A DNA stretch of 64,000 bases, taken from assembly GCF_013377085.1 (NCBI RefSeq), contig NZ_JACAAX010000010.1, positions 62,001 to 126,000 of the forward strand. Direction: 5' to 3'. This document shows, one piece after another, positions 1-8,800 of this stretch. This DNA is from Rhodoplanes sp. (GTDB lineage Bacteria; Pseudomonadota; Alphaproteobacteria; Rhizobiales; Xanthobacteraceae). Position 1 is the stretch's first letter. Each line of letters starts with the position of its first letter. The notes beneath the pieces are model-generated. The model was not told the origin of the DNA, ran no database searches, and worked only from the letters and a program-made list of their open reading frames with translations. Both the position numbers and the translations under genes were made by a program.

Positions 1-1
1 G

Positions 2-1210
2 CTCTACACCATCGTGGTCGCGCTCTATCGCGAGGCCGCGACGGTGCCGCAGCTCGTCAGGGCCCTCGACGCACTCGACTACCCGCCCGAAAAACTGCAG
101 ATCGTTCTGGTCCTGGAGGCCGACGACGCCGCGACGCGCGAGGCCCTGGAGGCGCAGCGGCTGGGGCCGCCCTACGAGATCCTGATCGCTCCCGACATCG
201 GCCCGCGCACCAAGCCGAAGGCCCTCAACGCGGCCCTGCCGTTCGCCCGCGGCCATCTGCTCGCGGTGTTCGACGCCGAGGACCGCCCCGAGTCCGACCA
301 GCTCCGCCGCGCCGTCGCCGCCTTCGCGGCCGGCGGCGACCGGCTCGCCTGCGTGCAGGCGCGCCTCACCATCGACAACACCCGCGACGGTGTTCTGACC
401 GCGCTGTTCACGGCCGAATATGCCGGGCTGTTCGACGTGTTCCTGCCCGTTCTGGCGCGGCTGCGGCTGCCGCTGCCGCTCGGCGGCTCGTCCAATCACT
501 TCCGCACGACGGCCCTGCGGGCGGTCGGTGGCTGGGATGCGTTCAACCTCACCGAGGATGCCGATCTCGGCATGCGGCTCGCCCGCCACGGTTTTGGCAC
601 CGACGTGATCGCCTCGACCACGCACGAGGAGGCGCCGGCGCGGCTGACACCGTGGCTGCGTCAGCGCACCCGCTGGTTCCAGGGCTGGATCCAGACCTGG
701 CTGGTGCACATGCGCGCGCCGCGCCGCACGCTGCGCGAGCTCGGGCCGGCCGGCTTCGTCACGCTGCAGCTCGTCGTCGGCGGCACCGTGCTGGCCGCGC
801 TGGTGCACCCGCTGTTCGCCGCCGTGCTGATCGCCAAGCTCGCGACCGCCGGCTGGCCGCGCTTGTCCGACGGCGCCGAGGCGGCGCTGGTGACGCTGTT
901 CGGCGGCACATGTGTCGCCGGCTATGCAGCCTCGGTGCTGCTCGGGCTGGTGGGCCTGGCGCGGCGGCGGCTCTTGTCGGTCGCCCCGGTGCTGCTGCTG
1001 ATGCCGCTGCACTGGCTGCTGCTCGCCGCAGCCGCGTGGCGGGCGCTGATCAAGCTGTTCCGCGATCCCTATCGCTGGGACAAGACCGAGCACGGGCTGG
1101 CGAGGACGTCGCGCACGACGACGTGGCGTCAGCGCGACGCCGGCTCCGGTATGCGAGGCGTGCGCAGCGGCTTGAAGAAGCCCGAGGTCGAGCCGGCGAT
1201 CAGCCAATAG
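2..1210 (+). CDS. Family 2 glycosyltransferase, membrane-bound (5' end outside window)
   Basis: Partial gene: the frame is already open at base 2 and reads LYTIVVALYREA, the usual first strand of a GT-A fold, so the true start lies to the left. The visible part has the acidic nucleotide-sugar motif DAED (bases 272-283), the TEDADLG motif with the catalytic Asp (551-565) and the QRTRW acceptor/processivity motif (662-676). Two or three hydrophobic segments follow in the C-terminal third. This order is that of processive, cellulose-synthase-like inner-membrane transferases that polymerise or extend an extracellular polysaccharide. The sugar and acceptor cannot be told. The last 82 bp overlap the convergent membrane-protein gene. 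Confidence 0.88.
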   Translation, partial: LYTIVVALYREAATVPQLVRALDALDYPPEKLQIVLVLEADDAATREALEAQRLGPPYEILIAPDIGPRTKPKALNAALPFARGHLLAVFDAEDRPESDQLRRAVAAFAAGGDRLACVQARLTIDNTRDGVLTALFTAEYAGLFDVFLPVLARLRLPLPLGGSSNHFRTTALRAVGGWDAFNLTEDADLGMRLARHGFGTDVIASTTHEEAPARLTPWLRQRTRWFQGWIQTWLVHMRAPRRTLRELGPAGFVTLQLVVGGTVLAALVHPLFAAVLIAKLATAGWPRLSDGAEAALVTLFGGTCVAGYAASVLLGLVGLARRRLLSVAPVLLLMPLHWLLLAAAAWRALIKLFRDPYRWDKTEHGLARTSRTTTWRQRDAGSGMRGVRSGLKKPEVEPAISQ

Positions 1211-1617
1211 GCGAGGCCGGCCGCGAGCCCGGCCGCGATCAGTGTCTTGGGCTCGGAAAAAGCGCGAAGACCGCCGTCGCCGCTGGCCGAGAGCGACCAG
1301 CCGATCCAGGCGGAAAGGCCGCCATTGGCGGCATGAAAGATCCACGAGCGGATGGCGAAAACCTCGGCGATCAGCACGCCGATCGCGGCCGCCGCCAGCG
1401 TGTACAGCATGGTGGTCGACAGCGCCACGAACAGCTCGGGCCCGGCCGCGACCAGCGCCATCATGTAGTCGCCCTGCCGCTCCGGATCGGCGGTCGCCAG
1501 CGCCTGGATGGCGCCCCAGTGGGCCGCCACCACGACGGCAATCGCCACCGCAACGGCGACCATGCCGCCGAGCGGCACGAGGAGCAGGCGAAGCAGCAGG
1601 CGGCCGACGTGATCCAT
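1129..1617 (-). CDS. Small inner-membrane protein of unknown function
   Basis: Predicted 162 residues starting MDHVGRLLLRLLLVP. I chose the ATG at 1617 because the 30 codons upstream run into the dispersed palindromic repeat, whose translation (MRGSSPRMT) is a frequent false N-terminus. There are about four hydrophobic segments: an N-terminal helix rich in Val/Ala, a helix around LYTLAAAAIGVLIAEVF, one over AWIGWSL, and one over LIAAGLAAGLAYWLIAG. The C-terminus is short and basic. I do not recognise a named family. The gene is convergent with the glycosyltransferase and their 3' ends overlap by 82 bp, so both strands code over that stretch. Confidence 0.7.
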   Translation of the reverse strand: MDHVGRLLLRLLLVPLGGMVAVAVAIAVVVAAHWGAIQALATADPERQGDYMMALVAAGPELFVALSTTMLYTLAAAAIGVLIAEVFAIRSWIFHAANGGLSAWIGWSLSASGDGGLRAFSEPKTLIAAGLAAGLAYWLIAGSTSGFFKPLRTPRIPEPASR

Positions 1618-1680
1618 GCGGCGGTTATACACGACCGGGTGCGGAGCGCACGGCACACATCGCGTCACATGCATCAGAAC

Positions 1681-1775
1681 CGTCATGCGCGGGCTCGACC
1701 CGCGCATCCATCAAGTTTCGTAAAAACGCTCTTTTCGCAGCATGATGGATCGCCGGGTCGAGCCCGGCGATGACG
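1681..1775. repeat. Dispersed palindromic repeat, family A, copy 1
   Basis: A 95-bp element of two GC-rich arms around an A/T-richer centre. The left arm begins CGTCATGCGCGGGCTCGACC; the right arm ends CGGGTCGAGCCCGGCGATGACG-like sequence. Each arm is itself a hairpin (GGGCTCGACCC; CCGGGTCGAGCCCGG), and the ends CGTCAT/ATGACG are inverted. Related copies lie at 19501-19593, 39300-39393 and 49550-49636. It sits between two genes read leftward, rlmN and the small membrane protein. Confidence 0.85.
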
Positions 1776-1878
1776 TCGGAGGGTGAGGCACGCTCTTTGC
1801 CGCACCATCCGATCTCTTCGACAAAACAAGATCTGAGCACCCCGTAGCGCCTGCGCGGTGTACGACGCCGCGTCCTCG

Positions 1879-3129
1879 CTACTCCGTCATCGCCATGGCG
1901 CGCAGCGCCATGCGCTCGCGGGCGGTGAGGCGCTCGGTCTCGCTCTTGAGCTGGCCGCAGGCGGCCGAGATGTCGCGGCCGCGCGGGGTCCTGACCGGCG
2001 ACGAGTAGCCGGCGGCGAACACGTACTCGGAGAACTTCTCGATCTGCTCCCAGTCGGAGCATTCGTACCTAGTGCCGGGCCAGGGATTGAACGGGATCAG
2101 GTTGATCTTGGCCGGAATGCCCTTGACGAGCTTCACCAGCGCCTTGGCGTCGGCGAGCGAGTCGTTGACGCCCTTCAGCATCACGTATTCGAAGGTGATG
2201 CGCCTGGCATTGTTGAGGCCCGGATAGTTGCGGCAGGCCTCCATCAGTTGCGCGATCGGATATTTCTTGTTGAGCGGCACCAGCTCGTCGCGCACGGAGT
2301 CGCGCACCGCATGCAGCGACACCGCCAGCATGACGCCTATCTCGTCGCCGGCCCGCACGATGTTGGGCACCACGCCCGAGGTCGACAGCGTGATGCGGCG
2401 CTTGGAGATGCCGATCCCCTCGCCGTCGGCGGCCACCAGCAGCGCGTCGCGCACCGCCTCGAAATTGTAGAGCGGCTCGCCCATGCCCATCATGACGATG
2501 TTGCTGATGAAGCGGCCGCCGTCGGTCGGCACGATGCCGTCGGTCGGCGGTGTTCCGCCCGGCCATTCGCCCAGACGATCGCGGGCGACGAGAATCTGGC
2601 CGACGATCTCGCCGGCCGTCAGGTTGCGCACCAGGCGCTGCGTGCCGGTGTGGCAGAACGAGCAGGTGAGCGTGCAGCCGACCTGGCTGGAGACACACAA
2701 TGTCCCGCGGTCGGTCTCGGGAATGTAGACGCACTCGACCTCGTGCGGATTTCCAGCCGTCCCGTCGCCCGGCAGGCGCAGCAGCCATTTGCGGGTGCCG
2801 TCGGACGACACCTGCTCGGCCACCACCTCGGGCCGCGCCAGGGTGAAATGCCGGTCCAGCTCGACGCGCAGATCCTTCGACATGGTCGTCATCACGTCGA
2901 AATTCTGGGCGCCGCGCACATAGATCCAGTGCCAGATCTGCTGGACCCGCATCTTGGTCTGGGCCGGCGGCACCCCGATGCCGATCAGCGCCTCTTTCAG
3001 CGCCGCCCGCGAAAAACCGACCAGCGACGGCTTATCTGGCGCCACATAGGCCTCGAGCGGCGTCTTCTCCAGCGGAGCAGGCGCGGGAGCGGCGGTGTCG
3101 AGCGAAACAGGTTCGGGCGAAGCGGTCAT
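1879..3129 (-). CDS. rlmN: 23S rRNA adenine-2503-C2 / tRNA A37 methyltransferase RlmN
   Basis: A 416-residue radical-SAM enzyme that methylates C2 of A2503 in 23S rRNA, and A37 in a subset of tRNAs. The CX3CX2C iron-sulfur motif is visible as CTLTCSFC (Cys152, 156, 159), followed by HTGTQ. The GEPLYNF motif for SAM binding and the late [12 protein letters not shown] segment carrying the second catalytic Cys are also present. The first 25 residues are an Ala/Pro-rich extension. Start ATG at 3129. The gene is monocistronic in this window: a palindromic hairpin lies just upstream (3270-3351) and repeat A just downstream. Confidence 0.97.
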   Translation of the reverse strand: MTASPEPVSLDTAAPAPAPLEKTPLEAYVAPDKPSLVGFSRAALKEALIGIGVPPAQTKMRVQQIWHWIYVRGAQNFDVMTTMSKDLRVELDRHFTLARPEVVAEQVSSDGTRKWLLRLPGDGTAGNPHEVECVYIPETDRGTLCVSSQVGCTLTCSFCHTGTQRLVRNLTAGEIVGQILVARDRLGEWPGGTPPTDGIVPTDGGRFISNIVMMGMGEPLYNFEAVRDALLVAADGEGIGISKRRITLSTSGVVPNIVRAGDEIGVMLAVSLHAVRDSVRDELVPLNKKYPIAQLMEACRNYPGLNNARRITFEYVMLKGVNDSLADAKALVKLVKGIPAKINLIPFNPWPGTRYECSDWEQIEKFSEYVFAAGYSSPVRTPRGRDISAACGQLKSETERLTARERMALRAMAMTE

Positions 3130-3269
3130 GGGTCTCTGCGGGCGGTGTCTTCGGGCATCGCCCGGCGCTTTTCGGGGGTGATCGGCTTTCGGGCCGCCCC
3201 GTTATGTAGGCGTTCGCGTCCCGGATGTCCAAGGAGGCCCGTCGCACCCGCCTCCGAGTCGCCGAGTGT

Positions 3270-3351
3270 GTAGGGCGCAATGAGCGCAGCGAATTGCGCC
3301 GCCGGGACGCCGGGCAAGCCGGCGCAATTCGCTGCGCTCATTGCGCCCTAC
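3270..3351. repeat. Perfect 31-bp inverted repeat, family B, copy 1
   Basis: Bases 3270-3300 and 3321-3351 are exact reverse complements (31 bp) separated by a 20-nt loop. The outer end is GTAGGGCGCAATGAGCGCAG. The hairpin lies just past the stop of the leftward aldo/keto reductase gene and upstream of rlmN, so it could act as a transcript end. A second copy (4345-4419) lies on the other side of the reductase gene. Confidence 0.95.
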
Positions 3352-3366
3352 GACGTTTCGGCGGCG

Positions 3367-4236
3367 TTAAGAGCCTGCGATTCCCGCAAGCTCCGCCATC
3401 GCGTCGTCGGGCAGCGTCAGGTAGGCGGCGGCGAGGTTTTCGTGCAGGTGGGCGAGCGACGACGTCCCGGGGATGAGCAGAATGTTTTCTGCGCGACGCA
3501 GGAGCCAGGCCAGCGCCACCTGCATGGGCGTCGCCCCGAGCCTTTCGGCGACCGCGTCCAGCACGGACGACTGCAACGGCGTGAAGCCGCCGAGCGGGAA
3601 GAACGGCACATAGGGAATGCCGTCGCGGGCGAGGTCGTCGATCAGGGCGTCGTCGGCGCGGTGGGCCACGTTGTACATGTTCTGCACGCAGGCGATCGGC
3701 ACGATCTTTTGACCGTCGGCAACCTGCTTGGGCGTGACATTGCTCAGCCCGATATGGCGGATCAGCCCTTTTTCGCGCAGCTCCGCCAGCACTGTCAGCG
3801 GCGCCTCGAGCGAGCCCTCGGCCGGCCCGTGGACGTCGAGCATGCTGCGCAGGTTGACCACCTCCAGCACGTCGAGCCCGAGATTCTCGAGGTTGTCGTG
3901 CACGGCCTGGGTCAGCTCCGGCGGCGACATCGCCGGGATCCACGAGCCGTCCTTGCCGCGCCGGGCGCTGATCTTGGTGACGATGACGAGATCGTCCGAA
4001 TAAGGGTGCAGCGCCTCGCGGATCAGCCGGTTGGTGACGTGCGGGCCGTAGAAATCGGAGGTGTCGATGTGGTTCACGCCGCTCGCCACCGCCTCGCGCA
4101 GCACGGCGCGGGCCGCGTCGGGATCCTTGGGCGGCCCGAACACGCCCGGCCCGGCGAGCTGCATGGCGCCGTAGCCGAGCCGCTTCACGCTGCGGTGGCC
4201 GAGCGCGTGGGTGCCGGACTGGTCGATGCGCGACAT
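3367..4236 (-). CDS. ydbC: Aldo/keto reductase, YdbC/PdxI-like
   Basis: A 289-residue NADPH-dependent reductase with the (beta/alpha)8 fold. The catalytic Asp and Tyr are in NHIDTSDFYG, the catalytic Lys in IVTKI; the usual His position reads VVNLRS, as in the YdbC subgroup. From memory, long stretches (GYGAMQLAGPGVFGPP, DFYGPHVTNRLIREAL, VPFFPLGGFTPLQSS) match Escherichia coli YdbC, reported as the pyridoxal reductase PdxI, so pyridoxal-to-pyridoxine reduction in B6 salvage is a reasonable inference. Start ATG at 4236. It is a single-gene unit, bracketed by two copies of the family B palindrome. Substrate is less certain than family. Confidence 0.88.
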   Translation of the reverse strand: MSRIDQSGTHALGHRSVKRLGYGAMQLAGPGVFGPPKDPDAARAVLREAVASGVNHIDTSDFYGPHVTNRLIREALHPYSDDLVIVTKISARRGKDGSWIPAMSPPELTQAVHDNLENLGLDVLEVVNLRSMLDVHGPAEGSLEAPLTVLAELREKGLIRHIGLSNVTPKQVADGQKIVPIACVQNMYNVAHRADDALIDDLARDGIPYVPFFPLGGFTPLQSSVLDAVAERLGATPMQVALAWLLRRAENILLIPGTSSLAHLHENLAAAYLTLPDDAMAELAGIAGS

Positions 4237-4344
4237 GGTCGATCTCCTTGTCAGACCGGCACAGCTACACGGTCGAGGAGCGTTCGAAAACTAGGACCGA
4301 TCCGCACGGGCCGTGCGAAATTCCGAACAGTGCGAATCCGGAGC

Positions 4345-4419
4345 GTAGGGCGTCAATGAGCGCAGCGAATTGCGCCATCGGCACCCCGGCGCAATTCGCT
4401 TCGCTCATTGGCGCCCTAC
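4345..4419. repeat. Imperfect 32-bp inverted repeat, family B, copy 2
   Basis: Arms 4345-4376 and 4388-4419 are complementary except at two positions, with an 11-nt loop. The arms match those of copy 1 (3270-3351) apart from one extra base and single changes; the loop differs in length and sequence. It lies between the aldo/keto reductase and the aminotransferase gene, a few bases beyond the stop of the latter. Confidence 0.93.
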
Positions 4420-4432
4420 GACACGGCCGCTC

Positions 4433-5641
4433 CTACTCCGCCGCCACCCGGGCCGGCTTGGCGTGGGCCTCGACCAGGAAATCCATGGCGGCCTGGACGC
4501 CGCCCTTGCGGTGCGGGATGCCGGCGAGCGACAGCGTCATCTCGGCGCCGGCCAGCGCCGCCAGCACGGTGAGGTCGTTGGTGTCGCCGAGATGGCCGAT
4601 GCGGAAGTATTTTCCGGCGTAAGGTCCGAAGCTGGCGCCGTAGGAGACGTTGAAGTGCTCCAGCGCCTGGGCGCGCAGCGCGTCGGCGTTGTGGCCCTCG
4701 GGCAGCAGCACGGCCGTGACGGTCGGCGAGTACGCCTTCGGGTCGCGGCACAGGATGTCCAGGCCCCAGGCCCGCACGGCCCGGCGGGTCGCCTCGGCCA
4801 GCCGCTCGTGGCGGGCGAACACCGCCTCCAGCCCCTCCTCGTGCAGCATGTCGATGGCGACGACCAGGCCCTGGATCATGTTGGTGGCCGGCGTGTAGGG
4901 GAAGAAGCCCTGCCGGTTCATGGTCAGCATGTCGTCCCAGGCGAAGAAGGATTTCGGCAGCTTCGCCGTCTTGCTCGCCGCCAGCGCCTTGTCGCTGACC
5001 GCGTTGAACGACATGCCGGGCGGCAGCATCAGGCCCTTCTGGGCGCCGCCGACCGTGACGTCGACGCCCCATTCGTCGTGGCGGTAGTCGACCGAAGCGA
5101 GCGACGAGATGGTGTCGACCATCAGCAGCGCCGGATGGCCGGCCGCGTCGATCGCCTTGCGCACCGCTGCGATGTCGGACAGGCAGCCCGTGGCGGTCTC
5201 GTTGTGGAGCACGCAGACGGCCTTGATGGCGTGCGCCTTGTCGTCCTTCAGGCGCGCCTCGACGGCGGCGGGATCGACGCCGACCCGCCAGTCGGTCGGG
5301 ATCATCTCGGGGGTCAGCCCGAGCTTCTGCGCCATGTTGCGCCACTGGGCGGCGAACTGGCCGGTCTCGACCATCAGCACATGGTCGCCCGGCGACAGCG
5401 TGTTGACCAGCGCCGCCTCCCAGGCGCCCGTGCCGGTCGCCGTGTAGATGATCACCGGGTTGGTGGTCTTGAAGATCGTCTTGATGCCGTCGAGCGCGCG
5501 GCGCGCCAGCGCCGAAAACTCCGGGCCGCGATGATCGATCAGCGGCGTGTCCATGGCGCGCAGGATGCGATCGGGCACCGGGGTCGGGCCGGGAATGTGG
5601 AGGAAATGCCGTCCGGCGGCGCGCGAGGCATTCTTGGGCAT
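4433..5641 (-). CDS. Serine-glyoxylate / alanine-glyoxylate aminotransferase family
   Basis: A 402-residue class V PLP aminotransferase. The start at 5641 gives MPKNASRAAGRHFLHIPGP, matching the family N-terminus with its IPGPTPVP motif; the longer open frame upstream looks unrelated. The PLP lysine is Lys202 in VGGAQKGLMLPPG, and TATGTGAWEAAL is the cofactor phosphate-binding region. Family members transfer the amino group of serine or alanine to glyoxylate, giving glycine plus hydroxypyruvate or pyruvate. The divergent neighbour is a 2-hydroxyacid oxidase-like flavoprotein that could supply a 2-oxoacid such as glyoxylate, so a joint glycolate/glyoxylate role is an inference from context. 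Confidence 0.9.
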   Translation of the reverse strand: MPKNASRAAGRHFLHIPGPTPVPDRILRAMDTPLIDHRGPEFSALARRALDGIKTIFKTTNPVIIYTATGTGAWEAALVNTLSPGDHVLMVETGQFAAQWRNMAQKLGLTPEMIPTDWRVGVDPAAVEARLKDDKAHAIKAVCVLHNETATGCLSDIAAVRKAIDAAGHPALLMVDTISSLASVDYRHDEWGVDVTVGGAQKGLMLPPGMSFNAVSDKALAASKTAKLPKSFFAWDDMLTMNRQGFFPYTPATNMIQGLVVAIDMLHEEGLEAVFARHERLAEATRRAVRAWGLDILCRDPKAYSPTVTAVLLPEGHNADALRAQALEHFNVSYGASFGPYAGKYFRIGHLGDTNDLTVLAALAGAEMTLSLAGIPHRKGGVQAAMDFLVEAHAKPARVAAE

Positions 5642-5787
5642 CGGGGGTTCCCTGTCGGTGGCGTCTTCGGAACGAAGCGCCGCATGAAAACGTGTCGGCG
5701 CCGGATGGCCCGGCCGGAGCGCATTCGGTAGGCCGCGGCTTGCCGTTTTCAAGGACGAATGCGACAGTCCGTCAAGGTTCTTGGGCT

Positions 5788-5800
5788 GTTGCAGCGCAAC
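5788..5800. promoter_or_regulatory. Operator-like inverted repeat between divergent aminotransferase and oxidase genes
   Basis: GTTGC-AGC-GCAAC, a perfect 5-bp inverted repeat, extended on both sides by an imperfect CTG/CAG pair. It lies in the 224-bp gap between the two divergent start codons (5641 and 5866), 65 bp before the oxidase ATG. The symmetry fits a dimeric repressor or activator site, but no regulator gene is nearby, so the role is unproven. Confidence 0.3.
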
Positions 5801-5865
5801 CAGAACACGCCGCAACACGGCCTCGCGCCGCCTGCCTGACCCTCCAGCCCGCCGAAGAGTGCCGC

Positions 5866-8800
5866 ATGCCCCGTCCCAACGCGTCCGGCCTGGAGCGCCG
5901 CCTCGCCGCCGAGAACCTGGGCGACGTCGCCTTCGACCGCTTCACCCGCGGCCGCTACGCCACCGATGCCTCGCACTATCAGAAATTCCCGGTCGGCGTG
6001 GTGGCGCCGCGCACCGCCGAGGACGCGGCCAAGGCCATCGCGATCGCGCGTGAAAACGGCGTCAGCGTGCTGGCGCGCGGCGGCGGCACCTCGCAGGCCG
6101 GCCAGACGGTCGGGGACTCGCTGGTCGTCGACTGCTCGAAGCATCTCACCCGGATCATCGATCTCGACGTCGCCGGATCCCGCTGCGTGGTCGAGCCCGG
6201 CCTGGTGCTCGACGAGCTGAACCGCAAGCTGAAGCCGCACGGCCTGTGGTTTCCGGTCGATGTCTCCACCGCGTCGCGGGCCACCATCGGCGGCATGACG
6301 GCCAACAATTCGTGTGGTGGCCGGTCGCTGCGCTACGGCAATACGCGAGAGAACGTGCTGGCGATCGACGCGCTGCTGGCCGACGGGACGCCGGCGCGGT
6401 TCGGCCGTGTCGCCGCGGACTTGTCCGATCTCCCGAAAACATCGCCGGTACGGCCGCTGGCCCAGGACCTGCTCGCGCTGGCCGCACGAGAGGCCGGCGA
6501 GATCGCGGCGCGGTTTCCGAAGGTGCAGCGGCGGGTCGGCGGCTATGACATCGATGCGCTGGTGCCGGGCACCAACGACCTCAACCTCGCTCATATTCTG
6601 GTCGGCTCCGAGGGCACGCTCGCCTTCTCGACCGCGATCGAGCTGAAGCTGTCGCCGCTGCTCGGCCGGCGCGTCGTCGGCGCCTGCCATTTCGGCGACT
6701 TTCGCGGCGCCATGGACGCGGCGCAGCACATCGTCCGGCTGATGCCGATGGCGGTCGAGCTGGTCGACGCCACCATGATCGGGCTCGCCCGTGACATCGC
6801 GATGTTTCGCCCGACCCTCGAGGCGGTGGTGCGCGGCACGCCTGCCGCCATCCTGCTGGTCGAGTTCGCAGAAGCGGAGCACGACGAGAATTTGTTCCGC
6901 CTCGCCCGCCTGCACGAGCTGATCGGCGACCTCGGCTTCGCCTGGGACAAGCCGGGGAAGACTTTCGGCGGCGTGGTCGACATCACCGACGCCGGGCTGC
7001 AGGCGGCCGTCACCGAGCTGCGCACCGCCGGGCTCAACATCATGATGTCGATGAAGGACGCGGGAAAGCCCGTCTCCTTCGTCGAGGACTGCGCCGTGCC
7101 GCTGGAGCACCTCGCCGACTACACGTCGCGACTGACCGAGGTGTTCCACAGGCACGGCACCACCGGCACCTGGTACGCGCATGCGTCGGTCGGCTGCCTG
7201 CATGTGCGGCCCGTGCTGAACCTGCGGCTGGAACAGGACCGCAAGGCGATGCGGGCGATCGCCGAGGAGGCCTTCGCGGTCGTGCGCGAGTACAAGGGCT
7301 CGCATTCGGGCGAGCACGGCGACGGCCTGGTGCGCTCGGAGTTTCACGAGGCGATGTTCGGCACGCGCCTGGTGCGCGCCTTCGAGACCGTGAAGGACCG
7401 CTTCGACCCGCAGGGCCTTTTCAATCCCGGCAAGATCGTGCGCGCTCGAAAATTCGACGACCGCGCCTGGTTCCGGTTCGGCGAGGGATACGGCGCGGCG
7501 CCGATGACGACGGCACTCGACTGGTCGGCGTATCCCGGCGCCGGCAGCGGTTTTCAGGGCGCCGTCGAGATGTGCAACAACAACGGCGCCTGCCGGTCGC
7601 TCGCCGGCGGCGTCATGTGCCCGAGCTTTCGCGCGACGCGGGACGAAAGAGACTCCACGAGAGGTCGCGCCAACACGTTGCGACTCGCCATCACGGGCCA
7701 GCTCGGGCCGGGTGCGCTGACATCCGATCAGATGATGGAGACGCTGACGCTGTGCGTCTCCTGCAAGGCGTGCCGGCGCGAATGCCCGACCGGCGTCGAC
7801 ATGGCCCGCATGAAGATCGAGGTTTTGCACGCTTGGACGCAGACGCACGGGCTGTCGCTGCAGGACCGCGTCACGGGCTGGCTGCCGCGGTACGCCCCCT
7901 ATGCGGCGCGCGTGCCGTGGCTGATGAATCTTCGCGATCGCATTCCGGGGCTGGCGGCATTGTCTGAGAGTTTGCTCGGCTTCTCGGCACGGCGCCCGCT
8001 GCCGCGGTGGCGGAGTGATTATTTCAGGGACGACGAGGGCACCGTCTTTTCACCCTCCCCTGGAGGGGGAGGGTCGACGCGCGAAGCGCGGCGGGGTGGG
8101 GTGAAACCACACGCGCCGGCTTCGCCGTTCACCCCACCCCGGACGCGAGCTGCGCTCGCGCCCGACCCTCCCCCTCCAGGGGAGGGTGAAGGAAGACACG
8201 TCGTCCTGTTCGCCGACACGCTCAATCGCTGGTTCGAGCCCGACAATCTCCGGGCTGCTCGGACTGTGCTCGCCGCCGCGGGCTTTCGCGTCCATGTCGC
8301 GCGACCCGTCGACGGCGGACGCCCGCTGTGCTGCGGCCGCACGTTTCTCTCTGTCGGCCGCGTCGAGGAGGCGCGCCGCGAGGCGGAGCGCACGCTCGCC
8401 GCGCTCGCGCCCTATGTCGCGCGAAAAATCCCGGTGGTCGGGCTGGAGCCGAGCTGCCTCTTGACCTTCCGCGACGAGATTCCGGCTCTGGTGAACACCG
8501 ATACCGCCCGCGCGGTGGCGCAGCAGGCGCTGCTGTTCGAGGAGTTTCTGGTCCGCGAGGCGGAGCGCGGCACGCTGGCGCTGCCACTGGCGCCGATCGC
8601 CGGCCGCGCATTTCTGCACGGGCATTGTCATCAGAAATCATTCGGCGCGATGGGCGACGTCGCCCGCGTGCTGCGGCTGATCCCGGATTTGTCGGTCGAG
8701 ACGATCGAGTCGAGCTGCTGCGGCATGGCGGGCGGCTTCGGCTTTGCGGCCGAGACCATCGACGTGTCGCTCGCCATGGGCGAGCTGTCGCTGCTGCCGG

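Noticed and set aside
5749-7848. A 699-codon open frame on the minus strand opposite the FAD oxidase
   Set aside because: The plus-strand frame has clear FAD and Fe-S motifs; the antisense translation has no fold-like pattern.
8041-8200. Frameshift or pseudogene in the FAD oxidase
   Set aside because: The insert is 138 bp, a multiple of three, with no stop, and the downstream CCG motifs are intact in the same frame.
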